From Chara braunii (taxonomy: Eukaryota; Streptophyta; Charophyceae; Charales; Characeae): a DNA stretch of 38,986 bases. Position numbers and translations under genes: made by a program. The stretch lies in the NCBI GenBank assembly GCA_003427395.1, contig BFEA01000047.1:3679554-3718539 (forward strand). Reading direction: 5' to 3'. Numbering within the stretch: the stretch's first letter is position 1; the number at the start of each line of letters is the position of its first letter. The notes below the pieces were generated by a model. The model did not search any database. It was not told where the DNA came from and saw only the letters and a program-made list of their open reading frames with translations. Of the stretch, positions 11,092 to 21,139 are shown piece by piece.

Positions 11092-11479
11092 TAGTTTTCT
11101 TAAATTTACTGGTAGGCTAAGAGCTAGTGAATAATCAGTTTGGAATATACAAACCAAAAGTCAATCCTAATCACCCATTAGATATGTTCTAAAGTTCTCC
11201 ATATATTGACTACAAAAGTTCAATGGTTTATAAGTCATAAGAGTGATAAAAAAAGATCATACCATGTATGTTTCATAACAAATAGAATAATATTGTAGTA
11301 CTTTTTTATCTTTGTTTTCATCTATTCTATTAACTTTTCTTCTGAGACTATTATATACATATGTATTATATACATATGTACTATATACATGTATATATAC
11401 AAGATATACTCTATATTCTATTGTAAATTCATCATTACTGATCAAAATCAATATTGTACAAAAAATAGAAAAAATGTAG
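11092..11479. other. AT-rich insertion splitting the integrase of element 1
   Basis: The integrase reads into ...QRIK and resumes at PMGQLTPLPIP just after 11484, so these ~388 bases are foreign. The segment is strongly AT-rich compared with its surroundings and contains a near-palindromic ATATACATATGTA tract at about 11352-11395. Possible short duplications at the junction are ACA (11089-11091 and 11480-11482) or CAAAA (11085-11089 and 11481-11485); neither is decisive. Ends show only weak inverted similarity. It could be a MITE or captured organellar or filler DNA; I cannot classify it. Confidence 0.7.
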
Positions 11480-12195
11480 ACAAAAGCCCATGGGGCAACT
11501 CACACCCCTTCCCATTCCCGATGGACCCGGGGAGTCAATTTCCGTCGACTTCAACAATATGGGAAAGGTAAGCAAGAATGGCTATTCGCAAGTCATGGTG
11601 ATTGTTGACCGTTCCTCTTAACTTCAAAATTTGATTCCTTTGCCATCTCATCCCCCAACTGAATTGGTGATCCGTGAGTTCAAATAGAAGTACATTTTGC
11701 AGTTCGGAACCCCGAAACTCTTGTGAGTGATCGGGACCTGCGCTTCACAAGTATCGAATGGAAGGACTTCACGTAACTCCCTGGCCTCAAACTATGCATG
11801 ACATCTGGGCGACATCCCAAAGCCAATGGTTTGGCTAAGGAAATCAACCAGACTGTGTTTCAACTTCTCCGCGCTTTAATCATTCTGGATCAGAAGACAT
11901 GGGATGAAGAGTTGTATTTCGTCAAGGGGTTGTACAACAACTCCATCCATTCTGCCACCGGCATGACACCAAACAGGCTGCATTACGGTTGGCAGATTTG
12001 AAACCCGCTCTCCTACCTGTTCCTTGAACAGCCAGCTGGTTTAACACCCGGCAGGCCTGGCTTCAGGGCCAAGTACGATCGCTTGCTCAAAGTTGCCATC
12101 GCAGCAATGAACAAGCGACAGCACACAATGATCCACCATGCAAACAAGAAGCATCGACCTTCGGATATCGAAGTAGCAAGTTATGTCTGGGTCAA
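11480..12195 (+). pseudogene. pol: Integrase catalytic core of element 1
   Basis: A DDE integrase inserts element cDNA. The first Asp is in SVDF (11547-11549), the second in SDRDLRF (11729-11731), and the Glu in AKEINQT (11840-11842). Frame breaks lie between, with stops near 11619 and 11776. The following segment (about 11850-12000) has the typical NNSIHSATGMTP block. Several stops and shifts leave the domain non-functional, but the fold is clearly that of a Ty3/gypsy integrase. Confidence 0.88.
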
Positions 12196-12700
12196 GATGT
12201 CTTAATTCTCATAAGAAAAGGGAGTCTCCCGCAAACTTCTTCCACTCTACTACGGTCCGTGGGAAGTTCTGGATGTGATTGGCAGTGATGAATCTGGCCC
12301 CTCGTACACAGTTGTTGTGCCACCTCATCTGCGCATATACCCTGTCTTTCATGCATCAAAACTGTATATCCACCGTGATGCTAAGTCCTTCGATTACCGT
12401 GAAGACATGATTCCTCGTGCAATCGATGGCGGTCATGAGATCGACAGAATCAAACAGCACGTAGGGAAGGGACGTAACCAACAATACCAGGTTCACTTTA
12501 TGTATCACCCATTGGACGATCTCTACTGGATCTCCAAGAAGGAACTGCTGCGCAGCGCTCCTCGCGTTGTCAAAGCCTATGAACGACAAATTGTCTCTAA
12601 TGTTGCTCTCAAAATCTCTACAAAGCTAACTGCAACAGAGTACTCTCGAAATCTCTTTCCCTTATTTGCTTACGATGCGTTTGTCGAGAACTCAGACTGA
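12196..12700 (+). pseudogene. pol: Integrase C terminus with chromodomain, element 1
   Basis: After two stops near 12203-12212 the frame reads KLLPLYYGPWEVLDVI, the GPF/Y-like module of the integrase C terminus, then PVFHASKL (about 12342), a hallmark block of Ty3 integrases. A chromodomain-like segment follows: an EIDRI start (about 12438), YQVHF (about 12485) and the aromatic LYWISKKEL (about 12522). Chromodomains at this position bind histone marks and direct insertion into heterochromatin, and define chromoviruses. The protein stops at 12698-12700, 28 bases before the polypurine tract. Confidence 0.85.
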
Positions 12701-12728
12701 GTTACTCGCTCGAAGGGACCTCGCTCTT

Positions 12729-12742
12729 AAGGGGGGGGGTAG
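12729..12742 (+). other. Polypurine tract of element 1
   Basis: AAGGGGGGGGGTAG ends directly at the first base of the right LTR. This RNase H-resistant run primes plus-strand DNA synthesis. Its position confirms element orientation. Confidence 0.9.
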
Positions 12743-13855
12743 TGTGACGACCTGACCAAACATGGACTGAGACACAGCTGATTTATGAGTTTTGCTCACG
12801 GACTGAATGCCTTGCTGAGTTTCCCGCTTGCCACTAAGTTTTGCATGTCTGTGTGGGTGTGCATGTTTGCTGGTCTGCATGTCTGTCTGAGTGCTGGTTG
12901 GCTTGAGTGTGTATGTGACCCGCAAGGGTACTTGTCCGTTCGTTGGGCCCTCAGGGCGGGTACTTACCTGTGGCCGTGACATTGAGGGATTGCCGCAGGG
13001 GAAAAACACTCAAGTAGCAGGTAGGCCGGTACGGCACCCTGAAGAAGTAGATGTGCGGGTACTAGAGGTCGAGCAGAAGAAGACAAAAGTGGCATTTTGA
13101 GAGGCCCAGTAGTTGTAGGCTAGGTCTAGGCGGGTACCAGTCCAACCAGTCTGAGTCTCGGGCCTGTACGGGCAATATCTGCAATGATGATTCCCTCCGA
13201 AAGGGAGGAGGTACCGGTTGCTAGGAAGGCCAAGCGGCTTGGAAGTCACCGCCCAAGAGGCAAGCAAGCCGCTATGTCTCCAGGTCGGGCCAAGAGCCCA
13301 GCCTCATTGTCGGTGTGCAAGTTTGGCGACACACTGGTTGGAGCGCTGGCTGGAGCAACGCTGCTGGGGAGAGCAAGGACACGGAGGAGGAAGAAGGACA
13401 GGAGGAAGGGGGAGCACTAGACGTACTTACCTTGCTATGGTGGCAGCCATCTTCATTACCTCGGTGGTCGCTGCAACAGGGAGACCCCAGTTTGGGTAGA
13501 GCTACACCAAGAACCTTCGAGGCAGAGTCAATCATGGCGGCCTGAGCCAGAGCAGCCATAGCTGCTTTGGGTTGTCCTTCGGACATCAGGGCAAGGCCCT
13601 GTAGTCCGCCATAGCCTCGGCCTATGAGAGTGAAGTGGTTGTGGTGGACCTCAAGTGATACCTGCAGTAGAAGAGGAACTCGGACATTGATTCTGGATCA
13701 GCCATTCAACATTGTACGATTATTTCTTGTATGGATAAGAAAGGAGTAAAGGAGGAGAAGAGTGATTGGCGAAGAAAAAGAGCTTCTTCATTTGTCTATG
13801 CTTGTGTACATCATCTTCTTCTTCTTTCTTTCTTCTTCTTCTTCTTCTTACCCTC
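12743..13855 (+). repeat. Right (3') LTR of element 1, 3'-truncated
   Basis: It matches the left LTR from its first base, including the tract after TATGCT where the left copy has the hAT-like insertion. Small indels separate the copies. Similarity stops in a TTC microsatellite at about 13806-13852; the last ~370 bases of the left LTR are missing. The following sequence is unrelated, so the true element border on this side is lost or displaced. Confidence 0.88.
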
Positions 13856-14369
13856 TCTCTCCTCTCAAGTTCATTCACTTCTTTTTGCAATTGGACGGCA
13901 TTATACTATCTGATGAATGTGTACTTCGAAATTGGCCAGGATCATAACACAGTCACAAACACCTATAGATGCACAACCTTACATAGACACTTAAACCACT
14001 CCTAAAAATCTGGAGGCCATGGACCAGCGATTAAGTGAATCAGCGGTTCATGGCCTCCTAATTTTTAGGACAGGCTCAATCTCCTTTTCATCAATGAATC
14101 CAAAATATAATATTGCACCCAACATACAATGTAATATCTAACCGATTTTTACAATCCAACGAATTAAACAACTCACAGACTCATCATTGACGGAATGTAC
14201 TCCAATCACGAAACTAATCCACAACTACACCCACTTTTGTTCTACGGTTCCAACCAATATCCAATGTGATCATAAAACCCAACGGCCTTGGAGCCATTCA
14301 CACTTCTTTCCGAGATCACTATATGCTTACTCTTCATGATTTCCTCCTGACCCATCAGACCCCCCCCAA
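13856..14369. other. Gene-free stretch after element 1
   Basis: AT-moderate sequence with no sustained frame. It holds the hairpin at 14001-14069; nothing else is recognisable. Confidence 0.5.
14001..14069. repeat. Inverted repeat with ~25-bp arms
   Basis: The left arm (14001-14025, starting CCTAAAAAT) pairs with the right arm (14045-14069, ending ATTTTTAGG), 22 of 25 positions matching, with a loop of about 19 bases. The size fits either a tiny foldback element or a small-RNA hairpin; the sequence alone does not decide. Confidence 0.7.
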
Positions 14370-14894
14370 ACTACCGTCATCAGCATGTTCCTCCCCGTCA
14401 TCCTCTACTTCGTCCTCACTGTCGCATGCATCACTGCTGTCAATGTTTTCTTCTTCTCTTCCTCACTCTCGCTGAATGATTCCTCCTTATCATCTTTAGA
14501 GTCATAGAGATATTTATACTCCAGATCAAGGTCTTGCTTCTGCTATCAAAGAGAAAGATTGTTCTCCTCCCCATTACCAATACACTTTTGTCGAATCTTC
14601 TCATATTCCTCCAAACGCGCATTGCACTCGCTTCTTCCACCATCCTCTTTCTTCACGCCGTCAGTGGATCGTCCCTCAGCTCCATCGCCGCTGTCTTTGC
14701 GTCCTCCAGTCCCAATACTCTTTGTCGGTGATTTTGCTAAAATCAGGTTCGCTCGAGCTCCCATCATTCCCCTCAGGACGGCTCACACTACCAGCATTCC
14801 CCTCTGGATAGCTTGAGATCGAAGCATTGTCAATACCATGAATCAAGTTGCCCGCATTCTCATTACACCCAGCATCGTTTCCACCCGACACCAT
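14370..14894 (-). pseudogene. Coding-like fragment with acidic tail, unrecognised
   Basis: Read on the minus strand, an open frame starts with ATG at 14892-14894 (MVSGGNDAGCNENAG...) and runs to 14676 with protein-like composition, Asn/Gly/Ser rich and ending DKEYWDW. An overlapping frame (14767-14546) continues with a charged segment holding RLEEYEKIRQK. After two adjacent stops the same frame goes on as DLDLEYKYLYDSKDDKEE and then a Glu/Asp/Ser-rich tail to about 14370. This asymmetry, acidic on one strand only, suggests a real but degraded or intron-split gene. I recognise no family. It may belong with the acidic fragment at 16160-16490. Confidence 0.35.
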
Positions 14895-15408
14895 TGCGAA
14901 AAAAGATCAAGGAGACTACCACAACAGTGTAAAACGGTCCTCCAAACAAAGGACAATCGCCATGAGTAACCAAAAAGATGCAGGCAAGCAAACACAAAAA
15001 GGACTGGATATGGCGGAAGATGACGACTCAAAGCTCCATACACGGCTACAAAAGACGGGTGATAAATGGTGAATACAGGGAGCTTGAATAGTTTAGAACC
15101 AATGACCAGTCATCTTAGGACCCACCACAACCCAATTTAAAGCAAAATTGTTCCTCTGGTCAGTGGCACCCCCAATTTCTGCCCGTGTGCCCGGCGTGCA
15201 TGAACCTTGGGCACCGATCCCTGCAATGGCAGCCCCCTCCCGCGCCCAAAGAAAAATAAAAAATCAAAACCTTACAAAAAAGGTATTCCGTAAACTCTTG
15301 CTCTGGCTGGCAAATTCATCCAAAACTACACAAAAAAGAAATCTCGTAAACTCTTGCTCTGGCCGGCAAATTCACCCCAAACAAACACATACATGAACCA
15401 CAAACACG

Positions 15409-15622
15409 CACACACACACACACACACACACATGCGTCGTGGACAGACACCAAAAAAAGCCTTTCGTACACATGCACCCCAAACACCCCATACATTCGCC
15501 ACAAACACACACATGCACCACGGACAAACATGCGTTGCGGACACACACATGCACCGCAGACATATGCACTGCACACATTGATACATGCACACCTGCACCA
15601 CGGGCACACACACACATGCACG

Positions 15623-15681
<59 letters not shown>

Positions 15682-15821
15682 ATCAGTCATCCTGGGCAGA
15701 CTGTCGAGGTTCAACCTCCTAATAAGTCGGTCAAAGTCCAACAAAAAGCACAATCATGCTTTTTTTAGTGTATAGCGAATATGACATCACGCACACACAC
15801 ATGCACACACACACACACACA
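15409..15821. repeat. (CA)n microsatellite cluster
   Basis: CA runs at about 15409-15431, 15604-15680 and 15791-15821, linked by CACACATGCACC-type variants between 15480 and 15600. The Thr-His and Cys-Val frames here are artefacts. The flanking 14895-15408 shows two ~50-base near-copies at about 15285-15330 and 15338-15375 (AACTCTTGCTCTGGC followed by GGCAAATTCA) and no gene. Confidence 0.92.
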
Positions 15822-15850
15822 GGGGCTCTATTCACAACTCTTAGAGCAGA

Positions 15851-15980
15851 NNNNNNNNNNNNNNNNNNNNNNNNNNNNNNNNNNNNNNNNNNNNNNNNNN
15901 NNNNNNNNNNNNNNNNNNNNNNNNNNNNNNNNNNNNNNNNNNNNNNNNNNNNNNNNNNNNNNNNNNNNNNNNNNNNNNNN
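15851..15980. other. Assembly gap, 130 N
   Basis: Unresolved bases between a (CA)n-rich stretch and GC-rich sequence. Translations spanning it are meaningless. Confidence 1.
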
Positions 15981-16159
15981 GGCCTATGCCCCCGACCCCT
16001 TCGCGTTCGCCAGATTATCCTGACCGAACACGTTCAGGCGAACGTCTTCGTGTTCGCCGACGAACGCGAACGGCGTGCAACACAGGTTTGCACTATGGGC
16101 CCATATGGTTTGTTTTGGGTTTTTTTGCTGAATTTTGCACCAAAATTGCCGGTGAAAAC

Positions 16160-16490
16160 GACAAATTATTGGCCCTCAGTTAACCATCTCTCTTTTCCTC
16201 AACATCATGATCATCATCCTCTGAGTGCTTCCCCTCGCCACTGCCAGATTCTTCATTTTCTTCTTCAGACCTTTGCTCTTCACGCCAGAAAAAGACACTC
16301 CGCATCCCAAATTTGCTCCTCTTCTATCATGCATACGTCATGCTCGATCATCTGGCCTTGATCAATCATTGCCTTGATGTCCATAGCCTTGTTTGCATAT
16401 GTATGCTTGATCTCTGCGTCATCCATTTCTTCCCGAACTGTCCACGCGCCTATCCATCTCCTCCTTAGCAACAAGGTCGTCTGCACCACG
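16160..16490 (-). pseudogene. Coding-like fragment, Glu-rich, unrecognised
   Basis: On the minus strand 16489-16280 reads as a charged helical segment (VREEMDDAEIKHTYANKAMD, then KAMIDQ and MIEHDV). A shift into another frame continues with an acidic Glu/Ser/Asp-rich tail (EEQRSEEENEESGSGEG) to about 16190. The run across two frames with consistent composition suggests a decayed or spliced exon. A ~50-base part (16337-16385) recurs at 34205-34253. I do not recognise the family; a transposon-encoded or multi-copy host gene are both possible. Confidence 0.35.
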
Positions 16491-16867
16491 GGATTGTCGA
16501 TCCTCGAATCTACACAACTTTTCTTCTCTTTCAGCGACTACACCCCTGTAAAATATCTCATGTCTCTACACATTCACAGCATGGTGGTCCTCGTAATCGC
16601 GACGACGTTTGTCACCGTGGGGCATGTCTGTAAGCAAGTGAGGAAGAAAGAGAAGCAAGAGAGAGTAGATCAAACTCCAAAAAGGAAGTCGCACAGAGAT
16701 CTCCCACTTGTATACGAAGTACTACGAACAGCAAGCCAAGGTGCAGATTTTGTATGCTATGGCCGACTTAGTGATCTACTATGTCTAAATAAGACACAAG
16801 TCTAAAACACAACGTGTTGTAATGGACATATTCAACGTGGTACTGAGCAACACTATGTACTATATTT

Positions 16868-17278
16868 ATTCCCACAGAAGTAGACGTCCATATAGCAGAT
16901 CGTTATAGGTAATGAAAACTAAACCAAACCATTTTCCTTCTGATTTTCATTTATTTTATGCTCTCTCGAAAACAACTTTGTTACAACGAGACTGCCCGAG
17001 TGACATTGGTTCCCCGGCCATTCCAATCGGGCAAGGATCAAGGAAGGTCCCCCTGTAAAGAAAAGCAAAAAAATTCCCACATAAGTAGACGTCCATATAG
17101 TAGATCGTTATAGGTAATGAAAACTAAACCAAACCATTTTCCTTCCGATTTTCATTTATTTTATGCTCTCTCGAAAACAACTTTGTCACAACGAGACTGC
17201 CCGAGTGACATTGGTTCCCCGGCCATTCCAATCGGGCAAGGATCAAGGAAGGTCCCCCTCAAAAGAAAAGCAAAAAAA
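16868..17278. repeat. Tandem duplication, 202-bp period
   Basis: Copy 1 (16868-17069) and copy 2 (17070-17278) both start ATTCCCACA and run through GTAGACGTCCATATAG, CTCTCGAAAACAACTTTG and GGTTCCCCGGCCATTCC, with few differences. No coding sense in either. Confidence 0.92.
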
Positions 17279-18507
17279 CCGAAAAAAAACTATGTTGTGA
17301 ACTAGGCTACCAGCCGGGCCGCCCGGGTCACCTTGTTTGCCTGGGCTGCCAGGCCGTGCAAGGGTGATAGAAGGTCCCAGCACATCTGACAAACGTTATG
17401 CAAAACAATAAAATTTAATAAACCGAACAACTTTTGCCTCAGGCTCACATCGAAATTCTTTACCAAATTTTAAATTAAAATTAAAAAACAATTCTTTTTA
17501 TTTTTATTTCTTTTGTTTTTTGCGACCCGGTTGGGCAAGTGGTCCTGGGCCACTCCAGTTGCCAACGTTGTGAACAACAACTTTTACTTGAGGTTCAGGT
17601 CGAAATTCTTTGCCAAATCAAAAATAATAAAGAAAATTAAAACACTTCTCTTATTATTTTTTCCTGTTTCATCCATCTTGGGCCTGGTCGGGCAACCGTT
17701 CCTGTGCCACTCTACTAACATAGGTAGAAAATCAAAGGAAAAGCTCCCACTTGAAAGAAACAAATACAAGCTCCTTTTTTTTCTTCTTTTTTTTTCTTTT
17801 TTTTTCTTTTTTTATTTGTTTTTTACAAATAGAAACTCTGATGTTACTTGTCAACTCTCTGCTATGGCTTAATGGCTTCCTAAATCCAATGTTATACCCG
17901 AAGTCGTCCTGCCTCACCCAAATGATGTGTGTGCCACGTCCTATACCACACATCGCCCGCCACTACACTATACTACCACATCATAGGCTATGCCACATGC
18001 CATACTATTTCCCATGCTAATCTACGTCCAATCGTACACTATGTGATACTCGATGCTACAAACAACTCTATGTATACTGCTTGCTATGAGTCATCCCATG
18101 GCTACCAGTATCTATCTATTCAGTAACTTGGGCCCACAATATGAATATAGTCATATACCTAGACGGGATCCGAGAGGAACATATAACATTCTACAAAACT
18201 ATCAAGTGACAAAACAGGCCCTATGACACACTCTTTCCTCTACTTAGCACGTTTCCCTCATGATGCTAAACAGTCAACAGTCGGCAGAGTCGCTGACTCT
18301 ATCTATCTCTATTTATGTATCGTCAAACAGAACCACCCGGCAAACGGTCAGCAGAGAGGGAGAAAAGGACAACACCAAAGGGGATGTGACAAACTGTTTC
18401 GTCAGAGTTCCACTAACTCATCAGGAGGCTGAACTCTCAACAATCTGCATAATCCCCTAACTGATTACATTGTAAGTGATAATCCACCTTCTTAACCCCG
18501 GTTGTGG
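17279..18507. repeat. Gene-free AT-rich stretch with decayed ~150-bp repeats
   Basis: Two diverged copies of a unit (17426-17469 and 17575-17618, both AACAACTTTT...CGAAATTCTTT-CCAAAT) are followed by GGGCAA...CCACTC blocks at about 17533-17556 and 17688-17711. Poly-T runs occur at 17777-17816. From 17880 to 18507 I see no repeat and no gene. Confidence 0.5.
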
Positions 18508-18589
18508 TTAAACCACCAGTACCTTTCGCAGCTATCGATGTCGAGCCTAAAACTGCCCTGTGCGCCAAAAAAAAGTGAACCAACGTGGG
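18508..18589. mobile_element. Left part of a 198-bp MITE-like element
   Basis: It begins TTAA-ACCACCAGTACCTTT, the exact inverse of AAAGGTACTGGTGGT-TTAA at 29689-29707. The two halves are separated only by element 2 and its GTGGG target duplication (18585-18589). Joined, they would make a ~198-bp element with 19-bp perfect inverted ends. TTAA at both ends may be the target duplication or part of the inverted repeat. No coding capacity. Confidence 0.75.
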
Positions 18590-19776
18590 GGTTGCATACT
18601 TGTGAAACACAATCATAAGTATGGCACAGATTCCCATAACCGACCAGATAATACAAAGTTAATATACAAATACAGATACAGCGGAAGACTTGAGATACAT
18701 GGATTGACTCAGACCTAACTCAGACTGTAACGAAACACTCGCAAACATACATCGGTGGTGTGAAAGCCCTGGCCTTGGACACAAAAGAAAAGGCCAGGGT
18801 CTGAGATCATACACGGACGAATGGAGGGAGAGGCGAGACGAAGGAGGAGGAGAGGGAAGTTGACATCAACACCATGAATCCAGAAATAGTATCTCGAAAG
18901 TCGTAAGTAACGCAAATCCGAAATGTCGTGGAAACAAAGTCTCATGGTGTCCCAAATGTTGAACTCCCAATATCAAGATACATCTCCAGAAGTAGATGAA
19001 GTCGGATCCCGGAAGTAGTCCTCAACCACTGTCTCAATGTTACTATCTCAAATGTCATTAGAACTCGTAACCATCCTCCATAGTTGTACTAGTCCATTAG
19101 GAGCGACCCGAGAGTAGACAGAGACTCGGCGGGTAGGAAGAGAGCGAGCGAGAGAGGGAGAGAGAGAGCGAGAGCAAAGGAGGAAGAGGGAGGAAAGACG
19201 GGCCTTTTCTCCCTGGTCCCTGGCGGTGCAGCGATGGCGCTGCAGGGCTGGGTGCTGGGCCTCGGGCTGGGCCAGAGGGCCGGCGCTGCTATTGCTTGTT
19301 GCGCTAGCTCGCTGCTGCGTTGTTCCTCCTTGCTGCTGCGCTAATTTCTCCAACGCTGAAACGCTGCGCTAATCTTGTAGACTAACTCGTAACCTAACCT
19401 CCAGACTGACTGTTGACCAACCTACCGACTGAGGCTGGTACCCAGCTGATATAGTGTTGGGTCGGCCTCAGTCCTACTGAGGGCCTTCGGGTCTGGACCG
19501 TTGATCAGGCCCAACGGTTCAGATCCGATTTTGAATCTGAAGAGTGACGCCTAAACTGCGTCACCGACTGATCCTACCGATAGACCGGTATCTGGCCTAA
19601 CTAGCCGTTGGGTCTGGTGGGGTCTAAACAAGGCCTACCGAACCCTGGACTGCACCAATGGTTCCTAGGCCTACCTGGACCTAAATGGGACCGTCGTGAC
19701 CCGGTAACTAGGCCTAAACCGTGCCTACTACAGAACCGGGCCCTAACTGGGGCCCGTGTGGTATCAGTATGCCACA
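18590..19776 (-). repeat. 3' LTR of element 2
   Basis: On the minus strand it starts TGTGGCATACTGATACC at 19776 and runs to 18590. The last base of the expected terminal CA is changed here (plus strand GGTTGC against TGTTGC in the other LTR). It is nearly colinear with 28386-29586 and carries a GAGAGCGAGCGAGAGAG purine run at about 19139-19175. The small frames inside are not genes. Confidence 0.93.
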
Positions 19777-19793
19777 CACTCCCCCCCTTGAAG
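19777..19793 (-). other. Polypurine tract of element 2
   Basis: On the minus strand CTTCAAGGGGGGGAGTG leads directly into the 3' LTR. It is the plus-strand primer site and fixes the element's orientation. Confidence 0.88.
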
Positions 19794-19829
19794 ACCGAGC
19801 TAACTACGAGGGCGAAGTTGTCTGTCCAA

Positions 19830-20480
19830 TGTCCGTACGGGGCGGGCGGGTTGGGCAGCTTCCTTAGCAAGTCGCTGTTTTTCGTAATGCACGAAGATGA
19901 TAGGTGTTGTCGCCTTCAGATCAGCTCGTGAAATCCAGCGTGTGTCGTCGTGATCGCATTCTTGAATGTAACTTTGTACTGCATTGGCTTGTTGTCGTGC
20001 TTGCGATGAGCAAGGACGCGGTCGACCTCCTGGTGACCATCCACTGATGGAGGGTCATGTGACCGTCTGCCCGGAAAATCCACTGGTGAGGTTGGAGTAT
20101 AGACCGCCAGCTTTGAAGCGTGAAACACTGGGTGGACCGTCAAATGCGGGGGAATCTCGATTATGAAGGAGGGACCCGCGGGGTCGTTGCCAGCTGCTGA
20201 AGTGACCTTCCATGGACCAAACCACTTAGGGAGGAGCTTGTGCGAGACGTGCTGCTCGAGCGCGAAGTCCTCGGAGGTGACACAAACAAGGTCGCTGGCG
20301 CGGATTGGACATGGGATGCGACGCCGGTTCGCTTGCTGCTACATACGGACCTGAACCTTTTGCATATTTGTGCGGGGTTTGGCCAGCAGTTCCCTCTACT
20401 TTCGTGTAGAAGTGGGGGAGCAAGCAGCGTCAATAGCGGCAGCCCGTGGGGAGCAAAATGCCTGCGAAGATGCGGCCTTT
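19830..20480 (-). pseudogene. pol: Integrase C terminus and chromodomain, element 2
   Basis: From about 20290 down the minus strand reads a GPF/Y-like module, KLLPKWFGPWKV (about 20240-20205), then PVFHASKL (about 20130). A chromodomain follows with VDRVLAHR (about 20035), QYKVTFK (about 19985), and after a one-base shift DTRWISRADL (about 19945-19915). This resembles element 1 in order and spacing. Stops lie upstream near 20430 and 20345, where the frame changes. The domain would tether the integration complex to chromatin. Coding sense continues past the chromodomain to about 19830. Confidence 0.85.
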
Positions 20481-20489
20481 TCGTCCACC

Positions 20490-21137
20490 GTGATGCAACT
20501 CGAATGGAGTCACGCCGATCGTCGGGTGCACCGAAGTGTTGTAGGCGAACTCAATGTCGGGGAGCCGGTAAACCCAATCCTTTTGATCCGGCGGATGAGT
20601 GTGTGGAGCATCATCTGCGCAGTCTGGTGTGCACGTTCCGTTTGCCCATCCGTTTGTGGATGCCGTGCAGAACTCGGTTTCATGTTGGTGCCGAATTCCA
20701 CCATGAGTGTCTTCCAAAAGGCCGACATGAAACGAGTGTCGCGATCGCTGGCGATGTCTTTCGAAACACCATGGCTGCAAAACCAGCCGGTGTGCAAGAG
20801 CCGTGCGAGCTCGGGAGCCGTCGAGTGATACTTGCATGGAAGAAATCGAGCGTACTTGCTCGAACGGTCGACGACCATGAGAATACCATCATGGCCAAGG
20901 CGACCCCGGGGGAAAGGACCGGTCACATCCATAGCGATGGAGAGACCTGATTCCCGAGGAATCGGCAATGGTTTCAGTTCGCCGTACAGGAGCTGATGGC
21001 GCCCTTTGTTCCGGTGGCAAACTGCACATGACTGAATGTACCGGTTGACATCGTTGATGATATCCAGCCAGTGAAATCGTTGGCGGAGTCGTGCCAGTGT
21101 GCATGCGACGCCAAGGTGTCCCGCCAGCCGCGAATCG
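20490..21137 (-). pseudogene. pol: Integrase HHCC and catalytic core, element 2
   Basis: The frame after an in-frame TAG (21138-21140) starts at once with the zinc module HDSRLAGH, followed by CAVC near 21030. The DDE core is intact in sequence: Asp in AMDVTGP (20927-20929), Asp in SDRDTRF (20744-20746) and Glu in QTDGQTERAHQ (20636-20638), with 35 residues between the last two, the D,D35E spacing of retroviral-type integrases. A frameshift near 20590 moves the protein to another frame, where YRLPDIEFAYNTS and VTPFELHHG follow (to about 20450). The core could still fold, but not as part of a full polyprotein. Confidence 0.92.
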
Positions 21138-21139
21138 TG

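Larger units (their letters stand above)
3461..13855 (+). mobile_element. Element 1: degenerate Ty3/gypsy chromovirus, plus strand
   Basis: Two long direct repeats (3461 onward and 12743 onward, about 95% identical by eye over the first ~300 bases) flank a gag-pol region with the order zinc knuckle, protease, RT, RNase H, integrase, chromodomain. That order, integrase after RNase H, defines Ty3/gypsy rather than copia. A primer-binding site follows the left LTR and a polypurine tract precedes the right one. Coding capacity is lost through frameshifts, stops, a mutated RT active site (YLND) and a 388-bp insertion in the integrase. The left LTR carries a further ~1-kb insertion. The 5 bases before the left LTR are TTCTT, but the right LTR end is lost in a TTC microsatellite, so no target duplication can be proven. 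Confidence 0.93.

Noticed and set aside
15756-16361. A 201-codon frame across the first gap
   Set aside because: A third of it consists of N, and the parts before and after have unrelated composition.
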